A DNA stretch of 64,000 nucleotides from Gerris lacustris (lineage: Eukaryota; Arthropoda; Insecta; Hemiptera; Gerridae). The stretch covers positions 10,198,447-10,262,446 of the forward strand of contig OX578281.1 in the NCBI GenBank assembly GCA_951217055.1, written 5' to 3'. The translations under genes were made by a program, and so were the position numbers. Below, one piece after another: positions 11,596 through 21,271 of this stretch. Under the pieces are notes generated by a model, which was not told the origin of the DNA, made no database searches, and saw only the letters and a program-made list of their open reading frames with translations. Each line of letters opens with the position of its first letter. Positions within the stretch are counted from its first letter, which is position 1.

Positions 11596-12172
11596 TCGGG
11601 AAAGTATAGTGCATTAAGTGTCAAGTACGGAAAATAGAATTTTGCATGCGAGTGTGGAGTTTGCACTCGAGCGACAGCGAGGGTAGTAAAACCACACGAG
11701 CAAAGCAAAATGCAGTTTTCGCACGAGTTGCGTACCGTACATTATCTACGATTGTGGGTTTTAATAATAAATACAGAAACATTTTTTTTAATAAAGTACG
11801 TATTTTTCTTTTGATTAAGATGATATTAATTCATTAGTTGTATTTTGTGCCGAATTAATTATTTCGGAAGGCGTATTATTCCCCTCATTTTCTTCATAAT
11901 CACTTAAATCACTCATTGTTTCTCTAAAAACTCGATAGAAACAGGTACTTTAATTAAACAAACAGCAAATTAAAATGTAAACAAACTCGCTAATCGTGCG
12001 TTAAGGTAAAGAATTCCTCTTTTTTCCGACCTAGGGCGGAAAAAAGAGGAATTCTTCACCTCATTATGAACGCACATGCGCAATGAATACAGCTACGAAA
12101 AGAATCACTTTCTGTGCATCTAAACAGAGATATAATGATTATATTTCGTATCAATCGTAGATAAAATTATAT
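11596..12172 (-). mobile_element. Repeat family C, copy 3
   Basis: This is the reverse orientation of copy 1. The nested GC-rich inverted block lies at 11640-11750, the reading-frame block at about 11800-11925 (minus strand), and a near-perfect hairpin at 12006-12059. It ends with the ATATTTCGTATCAATCGTAG block. The minus-strand frame keeps the ENEGNNTPSEII stretch, but the copy has no intact protein. Confidence 0.75.
12011..12054. other. Perfect 18-bp hairpin inside family C
   Basis: The arm GAATTCCTCTTTTTTCCG (12011-12028) is perfectly complementary to 12037-12054. The pairing extends outward with one mismatch to about 12004/12061. It corresponds to the hairpin at 9441. Confidence 0.85.
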
Positions 12173-12224
12173 TAATATGGTATTTTAATATTTTTACTTT
12201 CCCAAAATTCATAGTAAATACGTC

Positions 12225-12535
12225 TGCAATTTTTGACCGATTTTATTTATAATGATTGGTGGTTAAGCCTCACACTAATGCTCTTTTAATCGAGTTTTTA
12301 TTATTTTATAAATTTGTTTTAGAATCGGAGATATTATATATTTACTGGTGCAGCAGCTTTATTGAGAAGAGACAGGTAATTAAATTAATGCACCAATGGT
12401 TAATGATTGTTTAAAGACTTCCCAGTCTGATTGGTTTTGACTGCGTTTATTTTCTCATTTAATTTATCTTTTTTTTTGAGCATTGTTATTTATTACTACA
12501 TTAATTAGTATTGATTGGCTATTTTTAGAGAGAGG
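12225..12535 (+). repeat. Segment shared with the Helitron-like element at 34.9 kb
   Basis: It aligns by eye with 35575-35835. Shared blocks include TTGACCGATTT, CTCGCACTAATGCTCTTT (here CTCACACTAATG..), GACTTCCCAGTCTGATTGG and TTGATTGGCTATTTTT. Neither Helitron terminus is present here, so it is an internal fragment or a common insertion. No coding signal. Confidence 0.6.
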
Positions 12536-12738
12536 GAGAGAGAAAAATAATTGCAATGATATGAAAATTCGAATTTATGGAATGTATAAAATGCATGTTA
12601 TAAATGTTGATTGGAACTGCAGTTGTAGGGAGATGGGAGCGGAAGGAATCTAATTCATTCCTTTTTATTTGCTAATGGTAATTATTGCGCAAGACCGCGA
12701 GGACATAAAGCTCATGTGGTTTCTTTGTTTGTCCCTTT

Positions 12739-13180
12739 TGGAACGAAGTTCCTTATGGCATGTTCTGGAGCCCGAGAGTGAATCCAAAAAACCGGTCAAA
12801 ATCACCGTCACAAAATCACCGTCACAAAACCAAGCGTCACGAAATCTACCGATGTCGATAACTTGAGTAAAAGATGACCGAGTGAGTTGAAATTCGGTAC
12901 ACATGTTCATTTTACCAATGCCCAGGCTGAATTTGTTGGACAACGTTATCCGCCAAAGCGTTCACGCGCAACACTCGCGTAAATGTAAGCTTCAAATTTA
13001 AAATTGGAATTTTAGGACGGAAAATAATTCTAACTTCATATATTTAATGAGACAAACAACTTTTTTCAATACATTTTTTTAGTGATATGAACACCGACAC
13101 TGCTATGAAGTAATAAAGACCGCTAAATTTATTAAAGCGGACCTAAACGTTTAAATTAAAGAAAACAACGCTGTTCCCAT
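12739..13180 (+). repeat. Repeat family G, copy 3 (longest typical copy)
   Basis: It opens with GGAACGAAGTTCCTTATGGC, then repeats the ATCACCGTCACAAA unit twice. The GATAACTTGAGTAAAAGATG block and the GAAATTCGGTACACATGTTC block follow. Next come the GTTCACGCGCAACACTCGCG block, the AATTTAAAATTGGAATTTTA block and the TAAAGCGGACCTAAACGTTT block that copy 4 also carries. No open reading frame. Confidence 0.75.
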
Positions 13181-13202
13181 TTGTTTCTCTTCCACATACG
13201 CG

Positions 13203-13760
13203 CAATAGTACATTATTACGCGTCTAGTGAGCAAAGTAGCATTTTGCATTCGAGTGTGGAGTTTGCAACCCGAGGGATAGCGAGGTTAATAAAACCACAC
13301 GAGCAAAGCAAAATGCAGTTTTCGCACGAGTTGCGTACCGCACTTTATCTACGATTGTTGGATTTTATTAATAAATACAGAAAATAATATTTAATAAACT
13401 TCGTGTATGTAATTTCGTATTTCTCTTTTGATAAATATGATATTAAATCATTAGTTGTATTTTGTGCCGAATTAATTATTTCGGGAGACGTATTATTCTC
13501 CTCATTTTCGTCATAATCACTTAAATTAATAATTGTTTTTCACTAAAAACTTGATATAAACAATAAAACCGTTACTTCAATTAAACAAACTCGCTAATCG
13601 TGCCTAAAGGTGAAGAATTCTTCTTTTTTACCGCACTAGGGCGGAAAAAAAGAGGAATTAAAAACGCGCATGCGCAATCAATAAAAGTACGAAAAGAATC
13701 ACTTTCTACGCAACTAAAAAGAGATACAATGTTTATATTTCGTATCAATCGTAGATAAAC
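13203..13760 (-). mobile_element. Repeat family C, copy 4
   Basis: Reverse orientation. The nested inverted block lies at 13225-13340 and the reading-frame block at 13400-13545 (minus strand). The EcoRI-edged hairpin at 13617-13659 has 19-bp arms with two mismatches. The minus-strand frame stays open through LSDYDENEENNTSPEIINSA and on to SKEKYEITYTKFI, the best preserved version in the window, although its ATG has become ATT. Confidence 0.75.
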
Positions 13761-13761
13761 A

Positions 13762-14070
13762 AAACATTTATTTACATCTACATCTTCAACAAAAGTACTC
13801 ATCTGATTTTTATGAAATTTGGATGGTTTGTCAAAAGTAGCCCGCAGATGGCACCAGATTAATTTCAACCGTCTGCGCTCTTTAACTTTAAGTTTTGATA
13901 AATTGATACTTTAATTCATGTACAAAATCAAAACAATTTTGACATATTAAAAAAAAAAACGGGAAACAATAAAATAAATGGATAATACTTGCTTCTAAAA
14001 GCATAAAATCAACAAAGTACGTGATAGGATGCAAGGAAGCTATGTGCCACACTAATTAGCAGTCTATTTT
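13762..14070 (+). repeat. Repeat family B, copy 5 (3' part)
   Basis: It runs from TATTTACATCTACATCTTCA through CTGATTTTTATGAAATTTGG, GCCCGCAGATGGCACCAG and the GATACTTTAATTCATGTA block. It ends at the family's 3' end, GGAAGCTATGTGCCACAC..TTAGCAGTC. The 95-codon minus-strand frame across it is an antisense by-product of the repeat. Confidence 0.75.
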
Positions 14071-14806
14071 TCTTTCTCTATAATCCAAAATTATTTACTT
14101 CAGTGATCTTTCATAAATTTAATCGCTTTACATACTTGTCATTCAGTAGTTCTTGCTTTTATAATTATAAAATGGAAATTATTAGAATTTTCCATTTTAA
14201 AAATATCTTACTTTCAAAATCTTTTTTTAATGTAAGTCGTACCTGGCATAGTAATGCCTTAATTAAATCTTAACTGGACAAACTCTTGCCGACATTTGAC
14301 CGAAACGAAATCTATTTATGATTTACCTTTTAGATCAAACAGAACACTGGCTAAACGAGCACTTGTAATTGACGTCACATGATGACGTCATCTATCATAG
14401 ATTCCCAATGTAAATTTATAATTAGAATCCGTGATATTTAAAATAAGAGCACCGAAAAAAAATAAATTAACATTTTTTCTATTTTCATTTGCTACTATTT
14501 GACACCAAACAAAATTGATATTTGTAAGAAAATATAAAAGTTAGTAATTCAGTGGTTTTAGTTATGTTTTTAAAATTCCATGGGAACAGTAATGGTTTTT
14601 TAACAGGCAGAATGCCAAAGCAAAGACACTTATTTATATTTCAAAATTTTAAATTTAGGGCAAAGGAAAGAGAAATCTAATAAGGAGAAATATATTTTCC
14701 TTTGTGGTTCCATTTTGGTTTGTATTATCTTTTCTCTGTACTTTGCCAAACGCGTCGTCTATATTTATTTTCATTTTGCCCTCTTACATGATAATAATAA
14801 ATAATA

Positions 14807-14808
<2 letters not shown>
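14071..14808. other. AT-rich stretch without a recognisable feature
   Basis: No gene or repeat family recognised. A short palindromic word, GACGTCACATGATGACGTC, lies near 14371-14389. Confidence 0.5.

Positions 14809-14888
<80 letters not shown>
14809..14888. repeat. (TA)n microsatellite, about 80 bp
   Basis: An uninterrupted TA dinucleotide run, preceded by an ATAATAATAAATAATAATAA patch. A 74-codon frame running through it encodes only Ile/Tyr and is not a gene. Confidence 0.95.
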
Positions 14889-14891
<3 letters not shown>

Positions 14892-15061
14892 GTCGGACCT
14901 CCATGTAACTAAATTGATTTTTATATAAAAAAAATGAGTGGTCCTGAAAGAAAAAGATTTTTATCTCGTACCATTTTCACCCACTGCAGAACTGCTTCAT
15001 ACTTAGAATCTTTGTTTAAAAGTCTCTGTTTCGTATAGTTTAAATGTTTAATCACGGTTTT

Positions 15062-15475
15062 TTATGGTCCGTAGGCAAAACCAAGGACCCTTATATTTTC
15101 CTGCTTGTGTCTGTCTGTCCGTCTGTCTGTCGCCTGCTCTCACGACTACACCTTTCTTCCGATCACTTTGAAATTTGGTATATATGTTTATAATAGTTCC
15201 TACCCACGCATTTTAAAGATATAGCGACCTAAACAATTTTTTTTTTAAAAATGGGAAAAAAACTTAAGAGGGAAAAAATAATTGTTTTTTTTGGAGACCG
15301 TGTCCGTGTCATATGAAAGGGTACGTCGAGCTGATTATACAAAAAATAATAACTTTTTGGTTATAAGCTTCGATAGGTCGAGCGTAGGTGAGTTTGAAGT
15401 TGGTGTGAACCCCCCCCCCCTCTTATGTATCGCTTATGTAAAGTGCAAAAAATCTGAAAAAATTCCTGAACACAA
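15062..15475 (+). repeat. Repeat family D, copy 1 (5' part)
   Basis: It begins with GGTCCGTAGGCAAAACCAAG. The blocks CTGTCTGTCCGTCTGTCTGT, CCGATCACTTTGAAATTTGG, CATATGAAAGGGTACGTCGA and GTGTGAAC follow, then a C tract (15410-15421) and AATCTGAAAAAATTCCTGAA. Copies at 37318-38045 (minus) and 49444-50165 are fuller. The copy stops where a family C fragment starts. Confidence 0.8.
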
Positions 15476-15484
15476 ATTATTGTT

Positions 15485-15555
15485 CTTAGAATCACTTTCT
15501 ATGCATCTAAACAGAGATATAATGTTTATATTTCGTATCAATCGTAGATAAAATT
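15485..15555 (-). repeat. Family C terminal fragment
   Basis: It matches only the end of C: AGAATCACTTTCTATGCATC, TAAACAGAGATATAATG, TTTCGTATCAATCGTAGATA. It directly adjoins family D. Confidence 0.75.
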
Positions 15556-16534
15556 ATATTTTCATTCATATTTCATTTTCATTAGGCTTTCAAATAATTT
15601 GATTTGTTTCCAATCACCCTCTGTTACACACTGCTTAACGCCCGAGCAATACAGTGACACTTTTTTATCTGTAAGCAACAACGCATCTATTTTCACACCT
15701 TAAAGGAAGTATGTCTTCGTTTACTCATTATAAAAATGTTACGCGATGCTATCGGTTTAATATTTTGCTTAAGCTAAAGAAGAAGAAATAAATGAATAGG
15801 CTTGCCTGAATGTAAACACAGCTGCTCAGACAGGAAAGGAATTCCATGAAATCATACAGATCCATCTCTACTTACACTGTCCTGTCTTAATTTGTGTTTA
15901 ATTCAGGGAAGCCGTTCCGCCTTCTTCTTTCCAAGAACTCTCATTTGACTTGGATTATCGGAGCTCTACTGTACTGTTAATTGTTAATGAATAGTAAGAT
16001 ATAGTAGTTATTTGAGTTAGTTTTAATTTAATAATTTATAATATTAACGCTCTCTTATGAGGAAAGATATTGTTTTAAATTTAATTATTAATTTGATGTA
16101 CAACACCGTATCAATAACAACTGAGGATGCCCTTAAGAAGGGTCGAAACGTCTTGAGCAAATATGGATAAATTTGATTTATATTCACACCTTATAAATCA
16201 TCCAGCCAAGTAACGATATAATTTCTTTTTTGAATACATTGTCTTGCCCATATTTTTATAAGTTTTTGTTGGCTTCATACAACACTACTACTTTCGTTTT
16301 AATTATTTCACAGCAGGTACCGCTGTTACTATAAGCTCCGTGTCGGCCATATTGGATATCTCTATTGTCACAGTAGCCTCTTAAATGCATCTATGGGAAG
16401 ACTAATCATTCATGGCAGTACTGTCAAGGTGACTGACATGATAGTTCTGTTGCGAGAGGACTATCGCCTAGTAAACGAGGCTTATCGATCGAAGAAAATT
16501 TGCTTTGTAATACTGCTACTTTTACAAAAAAATA
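15556..16534. other. Stretch without a gene; hammerhead-like word inside
   Basis: No coding region seen. A compact CTGAGGATGC..GGGTCGAAACGTC motif at 16121-16152 is listed separately. Otherwise AT-rich unique-looking sequence. Confidence 0.45.
16121..16152 (+). other. CTGANGA-hairpin-GAAAC motif
   Basis: CTGAGGA is followed by the hairpin CCCTT-AAG-AAGGG (16130-16142), then TCGAAACGTC. CTGANGA and GAAA separated by a stem is the core pattern of hammerhead ribozymes, and similar words are common near the ends of invertebrate retroelements (family knowledge). Here the closing pair next to the core is not complementary and no stem I is evident, so this is at most a decayed motif. Confidence 0.3.
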
Positions 16535-16672
16535 GTACATTCTGCGTCTAGTGCGGAAAGTAGCATTTTGCATGCGATTTTTGTTTTTTGCGCATTTTCC
16601 CCTAAATCACTTTATACGCATCTAAACAGAGATAAAATGTTAATATTTCGTATCAATCGTAGATAAAATGAT
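16535..16672 (-). repeat. Family C, rearranged fragment
   Basis: It contains GTGCGGAAAGTAGCATTTTG followed by the terminal ATACGCATCTAAACAGAGAT block and ATTTCGTATCAATCGTAG. The middle of the element is deleted. Confidence 0.7.
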
Positions 16673-17394
16673 TATTTTCTCTGTTGAGCCACTATTTCTT
16701 TACCCTGTGCAATTATCCTGTCTAGTTTGTTAACTTTTTACAAAATTACCTAAATAAAAACAATAGAAACAAATATTAATAAAACGAAATGATTGATTCT
16801 TCAAAACATTATGATACCGAGAGCTATAGCTATTAGATTCATTTATATTTCTCTTTATGAAAATATATTTCTTAAAGCTTTCCAAAGTCAAGGAAATTCC
16901 CGCCGCTTTTCGAAAGTAAACAATAGTGTAAATTGAATGTTTAAGACAGGGGATGATAATATATGGTTTGGATCACTTTATACCCGCGGCCTTATGTTTC
17001 CAGTTCTAAGCCCTACTAGATCATTAATCTTAGAAGAACGCTCCGGCTGTTGAGACCCTCCTTGCATTAGACCCCCCCCCCCTTCCAAACTAAAGCCCGC
17101 CGTATCTACGTGGACCCCCTCCCTGACTTTGCCCTGATAATCGTTATTTTTTGGACAAAATGACAAATTATTTGTTCCACGATTTTATCATTAAGATGAC
17201 AATTTTAATTTTAGTACCAGGTATTGTTACTTGCTTCATTGTGAGAATTGAGCTTCGTAACTATAATTACACTTTTAGTGTTAATGATTATTGTCATTAA
17301 TAATCTTGTTATCATTGGAATCTTGTTATTGATCAAAAGGAAAAAGTTAATGGAAAATGATGAGAGAAAAAGGAAACACATTTCAACATAAAAA
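16673..17394. other. Stretch without a gene; C tract
   Basis: No repeat family or domain recognised. A C tract lies at 17073-17084 in a GC-richer 17030-17150 segment. Confidence 0.45.
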
Positions 17395-17849
17395 TCATTA
17401 AAACCTAAGATATAAGAGGTGAGGAAGCTATGTGCCACACTAATTAAAAGAATATTTAACATGGATATGTTTTAGCTTGCGGGGACAGAAGAAATTTTCG
17501 TCACACAATAAGCAACATGAAAAATGTGACGTTTTTAAGTATCGTGTCAGGAAGTTAGGATTTTACAGGAGGTCGTTAGATTTTCATTTACAGTACAATA
17601 TTTTGACGATAGGTTGGTTTCAATAAACGACTAAACGACATGGAAAATGTGACGCTTAAATATCGTGGCAGGAAGTTATAGAATATAATAGGAGGTAGAT
17701 TGGTTTTCCCTTGTATTCATTGTAGTACTATTTTTCACCTATAATAGAGGTTCTAAATTTTATATAAAATTATATCAGAGCTCCTAGCGGACTAAACGTT
17801 AATCAAGATGGAGTAATGTTTCATAATTTTAAACCTTAAGATCCATCTA
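17395..17849 (+). repeat. Family B 3' end plus extended tail (J), locus 1
   Basis: It begins near the B 3' end (GAGGAAGCTATGTGCCACAC). It runs into a tail shared with 34600-34889: TTTAACATGGATATGTTTTA, GACAGAAGAAATTT, GTGACAGGAAGTTAGG-like blocks, GAGCTCCTAGCGGACTAAA, then AAGATCCATCTACTA. The tail stops at the SINE array and resumes at 18861. Confidence 0.75.
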
Positions 17850-17987
17850 CTACCTTGTCCCGAATTTAAGCTTTCAATTTCTTTAATTTTTTTAATTCTA
17901 TGTCATTAATATTGACTTCTCAGATTTGTGGAAAATTGAAAGCTTAAATTCGGGGCAAGGTATCATTAACGTCAGAGAAAATCATTC

Positions 17988-18060
17988 TCCTGCGTAGCTT
18001 AGTTGGTAGAGCGCTATACTGGAAATATAGAGGCCTGTGGTTCAAATCCCAGCGCTGGAG
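17988..18060 (+). tRNA. tRNA-like SINE head 1 (GGA in anticodon position)
   Basis: The 73 nt fold as a cloverleaf. The acceptor TCCTGCG/CGCTGGA has one T-T mismatch. The A box TAGCTTAGTTGG is intact. The anticodon stem CTATA/TATAG surrounds loop CTGGAAA. The B box GGTTCAAATCC differs from consensus by one base. The T stem needs a one-nucleotide bulge to pair (CTG[T]GG/CCCAG). GGA would read serine codons, but the long variable arm of serine tRNAs is absent. With two tandem copies in a repeat, I call it a SINE promoter, not a working tRNA gene. Confidence 0.5.
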
Positions 18061-18333
18061 TGTATTTTTCTCTGGTTGTTTCCCGTAGTTGTTAATAATT
18101 ATAATTTGATTTAAATTAAAATTTAATCTTTCCGTAGTATGAATACTACCAAAATCGTAAAATATGAATTTCTAATTGATTGTACTAAGTACAGGTACTA
18201 ATTGGGTACTTTATAATTATAGGCGTTATTTCTCGATCTAGTTCTTTGTCATTAATGTTGACTTCTCAGATTTGTGGAAAATTGAAAGCTTAAATTCGGG
18301 ACAAGGTATCATTAACGTCAGAGAAAATCATTC

Positions 18334-18406
18334 TTCTGCGTAGCTTAGTTGGTAGAGCGCTATACTGGAAATATAGAGGCCTGTGGTTCAAATCCCAGCG
18401 CTGGAG
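18334..18406 (+). tRNA. tRNA-like SINE head 2
   Basis: Identical to head 1 except near the 5' acceptor strand (TTCTGCG), which leaves a G-T pair. A and B boxes are intact. Confidence 0.5.
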
Positions 18407-18679
18407 TGTATTTTTCTCTGGTTGTTTCCCGTAGTTGTTGATAATTATAATTTGATTTAAATTAAAATTTAATCTTTCCGTAGTATGAATACTACCAAAA
18501 TCGTAAAATATGAATTTCTAATTGATTGTACTAAGTACAGGTACTAATTGGGTACTTTATAATTATAAGCGTTATTTCTCGATCTAGTTCTTTGTCATTA
18601 ATGTTGACTTCTCAGATTTGTGGAAAATTGAAAGCTTAAATTCGGGACAAGGTATCATTAACGTCAGAGAAATTCATTC

Positions 18680-18752
18680 TCCTGCGTAGCTTAGTTGGTA
18701 GAGTGCTATACTGGAAATATAGAGGCCTGTGGTTCAAATCCCAGCGCTGGAG
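18680..18752 (+). tRNA. tRNA-like SINE head 3
   Basis: Same as head 1 with one D-stem change (GAGTGC for GAGCGC), which leaves a wobble pair. A and B boxes are intact. Confidence 0.5.
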
Positions 18753-18860
18753 TGTATTTTTCTCTGGTTGTTTCCCGTAGTTGTTAATAATTATAATTTG
18801 ATTTAAATTAAAATTTAATCTTTCCGTAGTATGGATACTACCAAAATCGTAAAATATATA

Positions 18861-18990
18861 TTAATGAGACAAATGTGTACTAATGTTCTCCACCTCGTAA
18901 AAAAACATTGACATGTCGATATGTTGATTCAATTTCCCAAAAACATACCATATAATGTCACATATTTATAATGTCTCAAAAAAAGTTCCT
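18861..18990 (+). repeat. Tail J, locus 1, resumed after the SINE array
   Basis: ATTAATGAGACAAATGTGTA, AAAAACATTGACATGTCGAT and ATGTTGATTCAA match 36085-36165 (ATTAGACAAATGTATAC, AAAAACATTGAAATGACGAT, ATGTGGATTCAA). Confidence 0.65.
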
Positions 18991-19049
18991 TGTGACCTAT
19001 TTCTAAAACTAAATAATAATGATTTATGCTTTTACAACCTGTTATCGAC

Positions 19050-19570
19050 AAATTTATTTAATCCCCCCGTTTGTTAAATATTTCAAAATTTTGATTACTT
19101 TGATTTTTTACATGAATTAAAGTATTCATTTAGCAAAATTAAAGAGCCCTTATGGTTGAGATTAATCTGGAGCTATCTTTGGGCTACTTTCGATAAACCA
19201 TCCAAATTACATATAAATCAGATAAATACTTTTGAAGATATAGGTATTTATTGTAAATAAATGTATGTTAGTGCGCATGAGGAAGAAAAACAAATGGGTG
19301 ATGAAGGCTGAAACTTATATGGGACCAACAATGGGCTAATTATGATCTACCATACAAATTTTATTAAAATTGGACATGTAGTTTTTAAGAAATCTTGGTC
19401 CGCAAAAATCGAGTGACCAACAGTTCGACAGACAGACACGGAATCAAAAATGTTTCCTGATGTCTGAAACGGATTTCTGTCTCGGAATTTTTGAAATCGG
19501 AGACTTAAAACATTTTCGTTCTCCAAGATCTAGAGATATAGCTTCGGTAAGCTTGGAAGCAATAATGAAT
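19050..19570 (-). repeat. Repeat family B, copy 7 (near full length)
   Basis: In reverse orientation it runs from the TTTGATTTTTTACATGAATT block through CTTTCGATAAACCATCCAAA, GTGCGCATGAGGAAG, ATATGGGACCAACAATGGGC, AATCGAGTGACCAACAG and CTGATGTCTGAAACGGATTT. It ends with AGCTTCGGTAAGCTTGGAAG at the terminal hairpin. Confidence 0.8.
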
Positions 19571-19853
19571 TATGATATTGTAGAATTTTAATTTAGTATC
19601 CACTATATGAAAGTTTTTCTGGTTTAAATAAAATTATTTTTTAAGCCAGTGTAGTGCAATGTCCGGACAGAGACATCTCGTCTTTCACGCATCGTAGAAT
19701 TTATGACAGCAAAAAACATCGAGTTAAAGCGGTAGTAACCGCTTTTAGACCTTAAAATTCGTATAATTTTTTATATACTCGTATTTTTTAAAAAAAAAAA
19801 AAAAATAAAACTAGGTGTTTTTTTCTTTTTAAGTTTCGATTTCAGAAAAAAAA

Positions 19854-20192
19854 GGTCATTGAAGGGTTTTTGAATAAAAAGGTTATAATGTTCGTTCTAT
19901 TATAGTTTTCTTGTTACAATGTAATATCAACCTTTTACTTATATAATCAATGTTTAATGTTACCAAACAATCTGAGAAAAATGTAAGATAAGATAATCGT
20001 TTATTTTTTTAACCAATAAATTAGATACAACATAAACATTTGTAACAAAACGGTACAGCCTTGGTCAGTGGACCATCAGGCGACTGAGAAAAATGTATAA
20101 ATTGATGTTTTCAGGCACGTCTATACCTCGGAGAGGAGCGAAATATAGCCAAACGTTATCGAAAAATTTTATTCAAAAACCCTTCAATGACC
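19854..20192. mobile_element. MITE-like element with perfect 26-bp inverted ends
   Basis: The 26 bases at 19854-19879 (GGTCATTGAAGGGTTTTTGA..) are exactly complementary to 20167-20192. Element length 339 bp. The interior includes GCCTTGGTCAGTGGACCATC (20060s) and GAGAGGAGCGAAATATAGCC. I cannot define a target duplication because A runs flank the left end. No coding capacity; superfamily unknown. Confidence 0.7.
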
Positions 20193-20844
20193 CACAAAAA
20201 TCCTACGATTAACATGAAAAAGGGACAAATAAAACAGACCACGAGACATCCAATGTTATCGTCTATAAAGATTTAGAATCCCACATCAGTAGTAGTAGTA
20301 GTAATGTTTATTTCTATAAAATATATATACAATTTATTTACAAAATTTGCACAGAGGCAGTTGATATTTTACAGATATAACATATAACTTTATGTCTGTC
20401 TAAGTCTACTATAACAAAAACAAGTTACATACAAGACATTTAATGAGTAGGGAAAAAAAATTATTTTAAATACCTTCAACACATTTTGAATTTACCACCT
20501 CCAACATAACAAAAATTAATAATTAAATAATTCTAAGAATTATAATTCGCTAATCGGAATCGGAAGCCAAGAGTGTTGTGTCGACGTTGGGCTACTATTG
20601 GGTCCAGATGCCTAGAAAGATCGGCTAATAATGGGCTAACAATCCCACATCATTCTGACGTAATTATCAGGCAATGTTTAGGAACACAGTTTTCCGGAAT
20701 AAAAATGTTCTAGGGGGAAACCAGGGTAAAGGTGCAAGATCTAAGAAACAGCTCTAAGGTTACTGCAAATACGAAGAATATTCTTGAAATATAATTTATA
20801 TTTTTGAGCCTAGCTTCATTGCCATTCTCATTCTCATTATAAGC
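20193..20844. other. Stretch without a recognisable feature
   Basis: Only a short AGT trinucleotide run near 20286-20301 stands out. No coding signal. Confidence 0.45.
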
Positions 20845-21271
20845 TAATTTCTCAGGAACTAGATTTTTCCCGGGAAAACGGCTTATATCGTTGGATTCGT
20901 ATTCAAATGGACTACATTTTAGAATTTTTTAATCAAAATCGTCGGAACCGTTTTCGAGAAATAATTTTTTTTTCATGTTTTTTCAGAGTTTTTGGGGAGT
21001 AGCGCCCCCAAATTTAGAGCTAAAATTCATTTCTCGATTTCGCCTCGGGGTATGATTTTTCTGAACATGTATGCCAAATTTCGTCAAAATCGGCCCAGTA
21101 GTTTAGGCTCCAGGCGTCTGCACAGACGACAGACGACAGACAGACAGACATTTTTTAAAAACCACTTTTTTGGACTCAGGGGACCTCAAAACGTGTAAAT
21201 CCATCAAAATATCAAAATCGAATTTTTGCGCCATCACAATACTTTCTCTTTATATGAGAAAGTAAAAAGTC
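20845..21271 (-). repeat. Repeat family A, copy 2 (truncated)
   Basis: Reverse orientation: TTCTCAGGAACTAGATTTTT, CGGCTTATATCGTTGGATTC, AATCGTCGGAACCG, AGCGCCCCCAAATTTAGAGC, GCCAAATTTCGTCAAAATCG, CAGACAGACAGACA, GACCTCAAAACGTGTAAATC. It ends with the hairpin ACTTTCTC-TTTATAT-GAGAAAGT. The B-box end is missing. Confidence 0.85.

Larger units (their letters stand above)
17850..18860 (+). mobile_element. Tandem array of a tRNA-headed SINE-like unit (period 346 bp)
   Basis: Three units begin at 17901, 18247 and 18593 (TGTCATTAAT..TTGACTTCTCAG), an exact 346-bp period with few differences. Each carries a tRNA-like head preceded by GTCAGAGAAA and followed by TATTTTTCTCTGGTTGTTTC and a TTTGATTTAAATTAAAA tail. 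A single unit with a different tRNA-like head lies on the minus strand at 45005-45325. At the left end an inverted copy of about 30 bp (17851-17882 against 17931-17962) forms a hairpin. The related tail at 36065-36100 lacks the insertion. Confidence 0.8.

Noticed and set aside
13581..13868. 95-codon minus-strand frame reading KLIWCHLRATFDKPSKFHKN
   Set aside because: It is the antisense of family B and recurs in decayed form in most B copies, with no consistent start or length.
14704..14928. Open frame through the TA run
   Set aside because: Low-complexity Ile-Tyr repeat made by a microsatellite.
16121..16152. Confident hammerhead ribozyme annotation
   Set aside because: The core-closing pair is mismatched and stems I and III cannot be drawn, so it is kept only as a low-confidence motif.
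17988..18752. Three functional tRNA-Ser(GGA) genes
   Set aside because: The long variable arm of serine tRNAs is missing, the T stem is bulged, and the units are tandem copies of a dispersed repeat.
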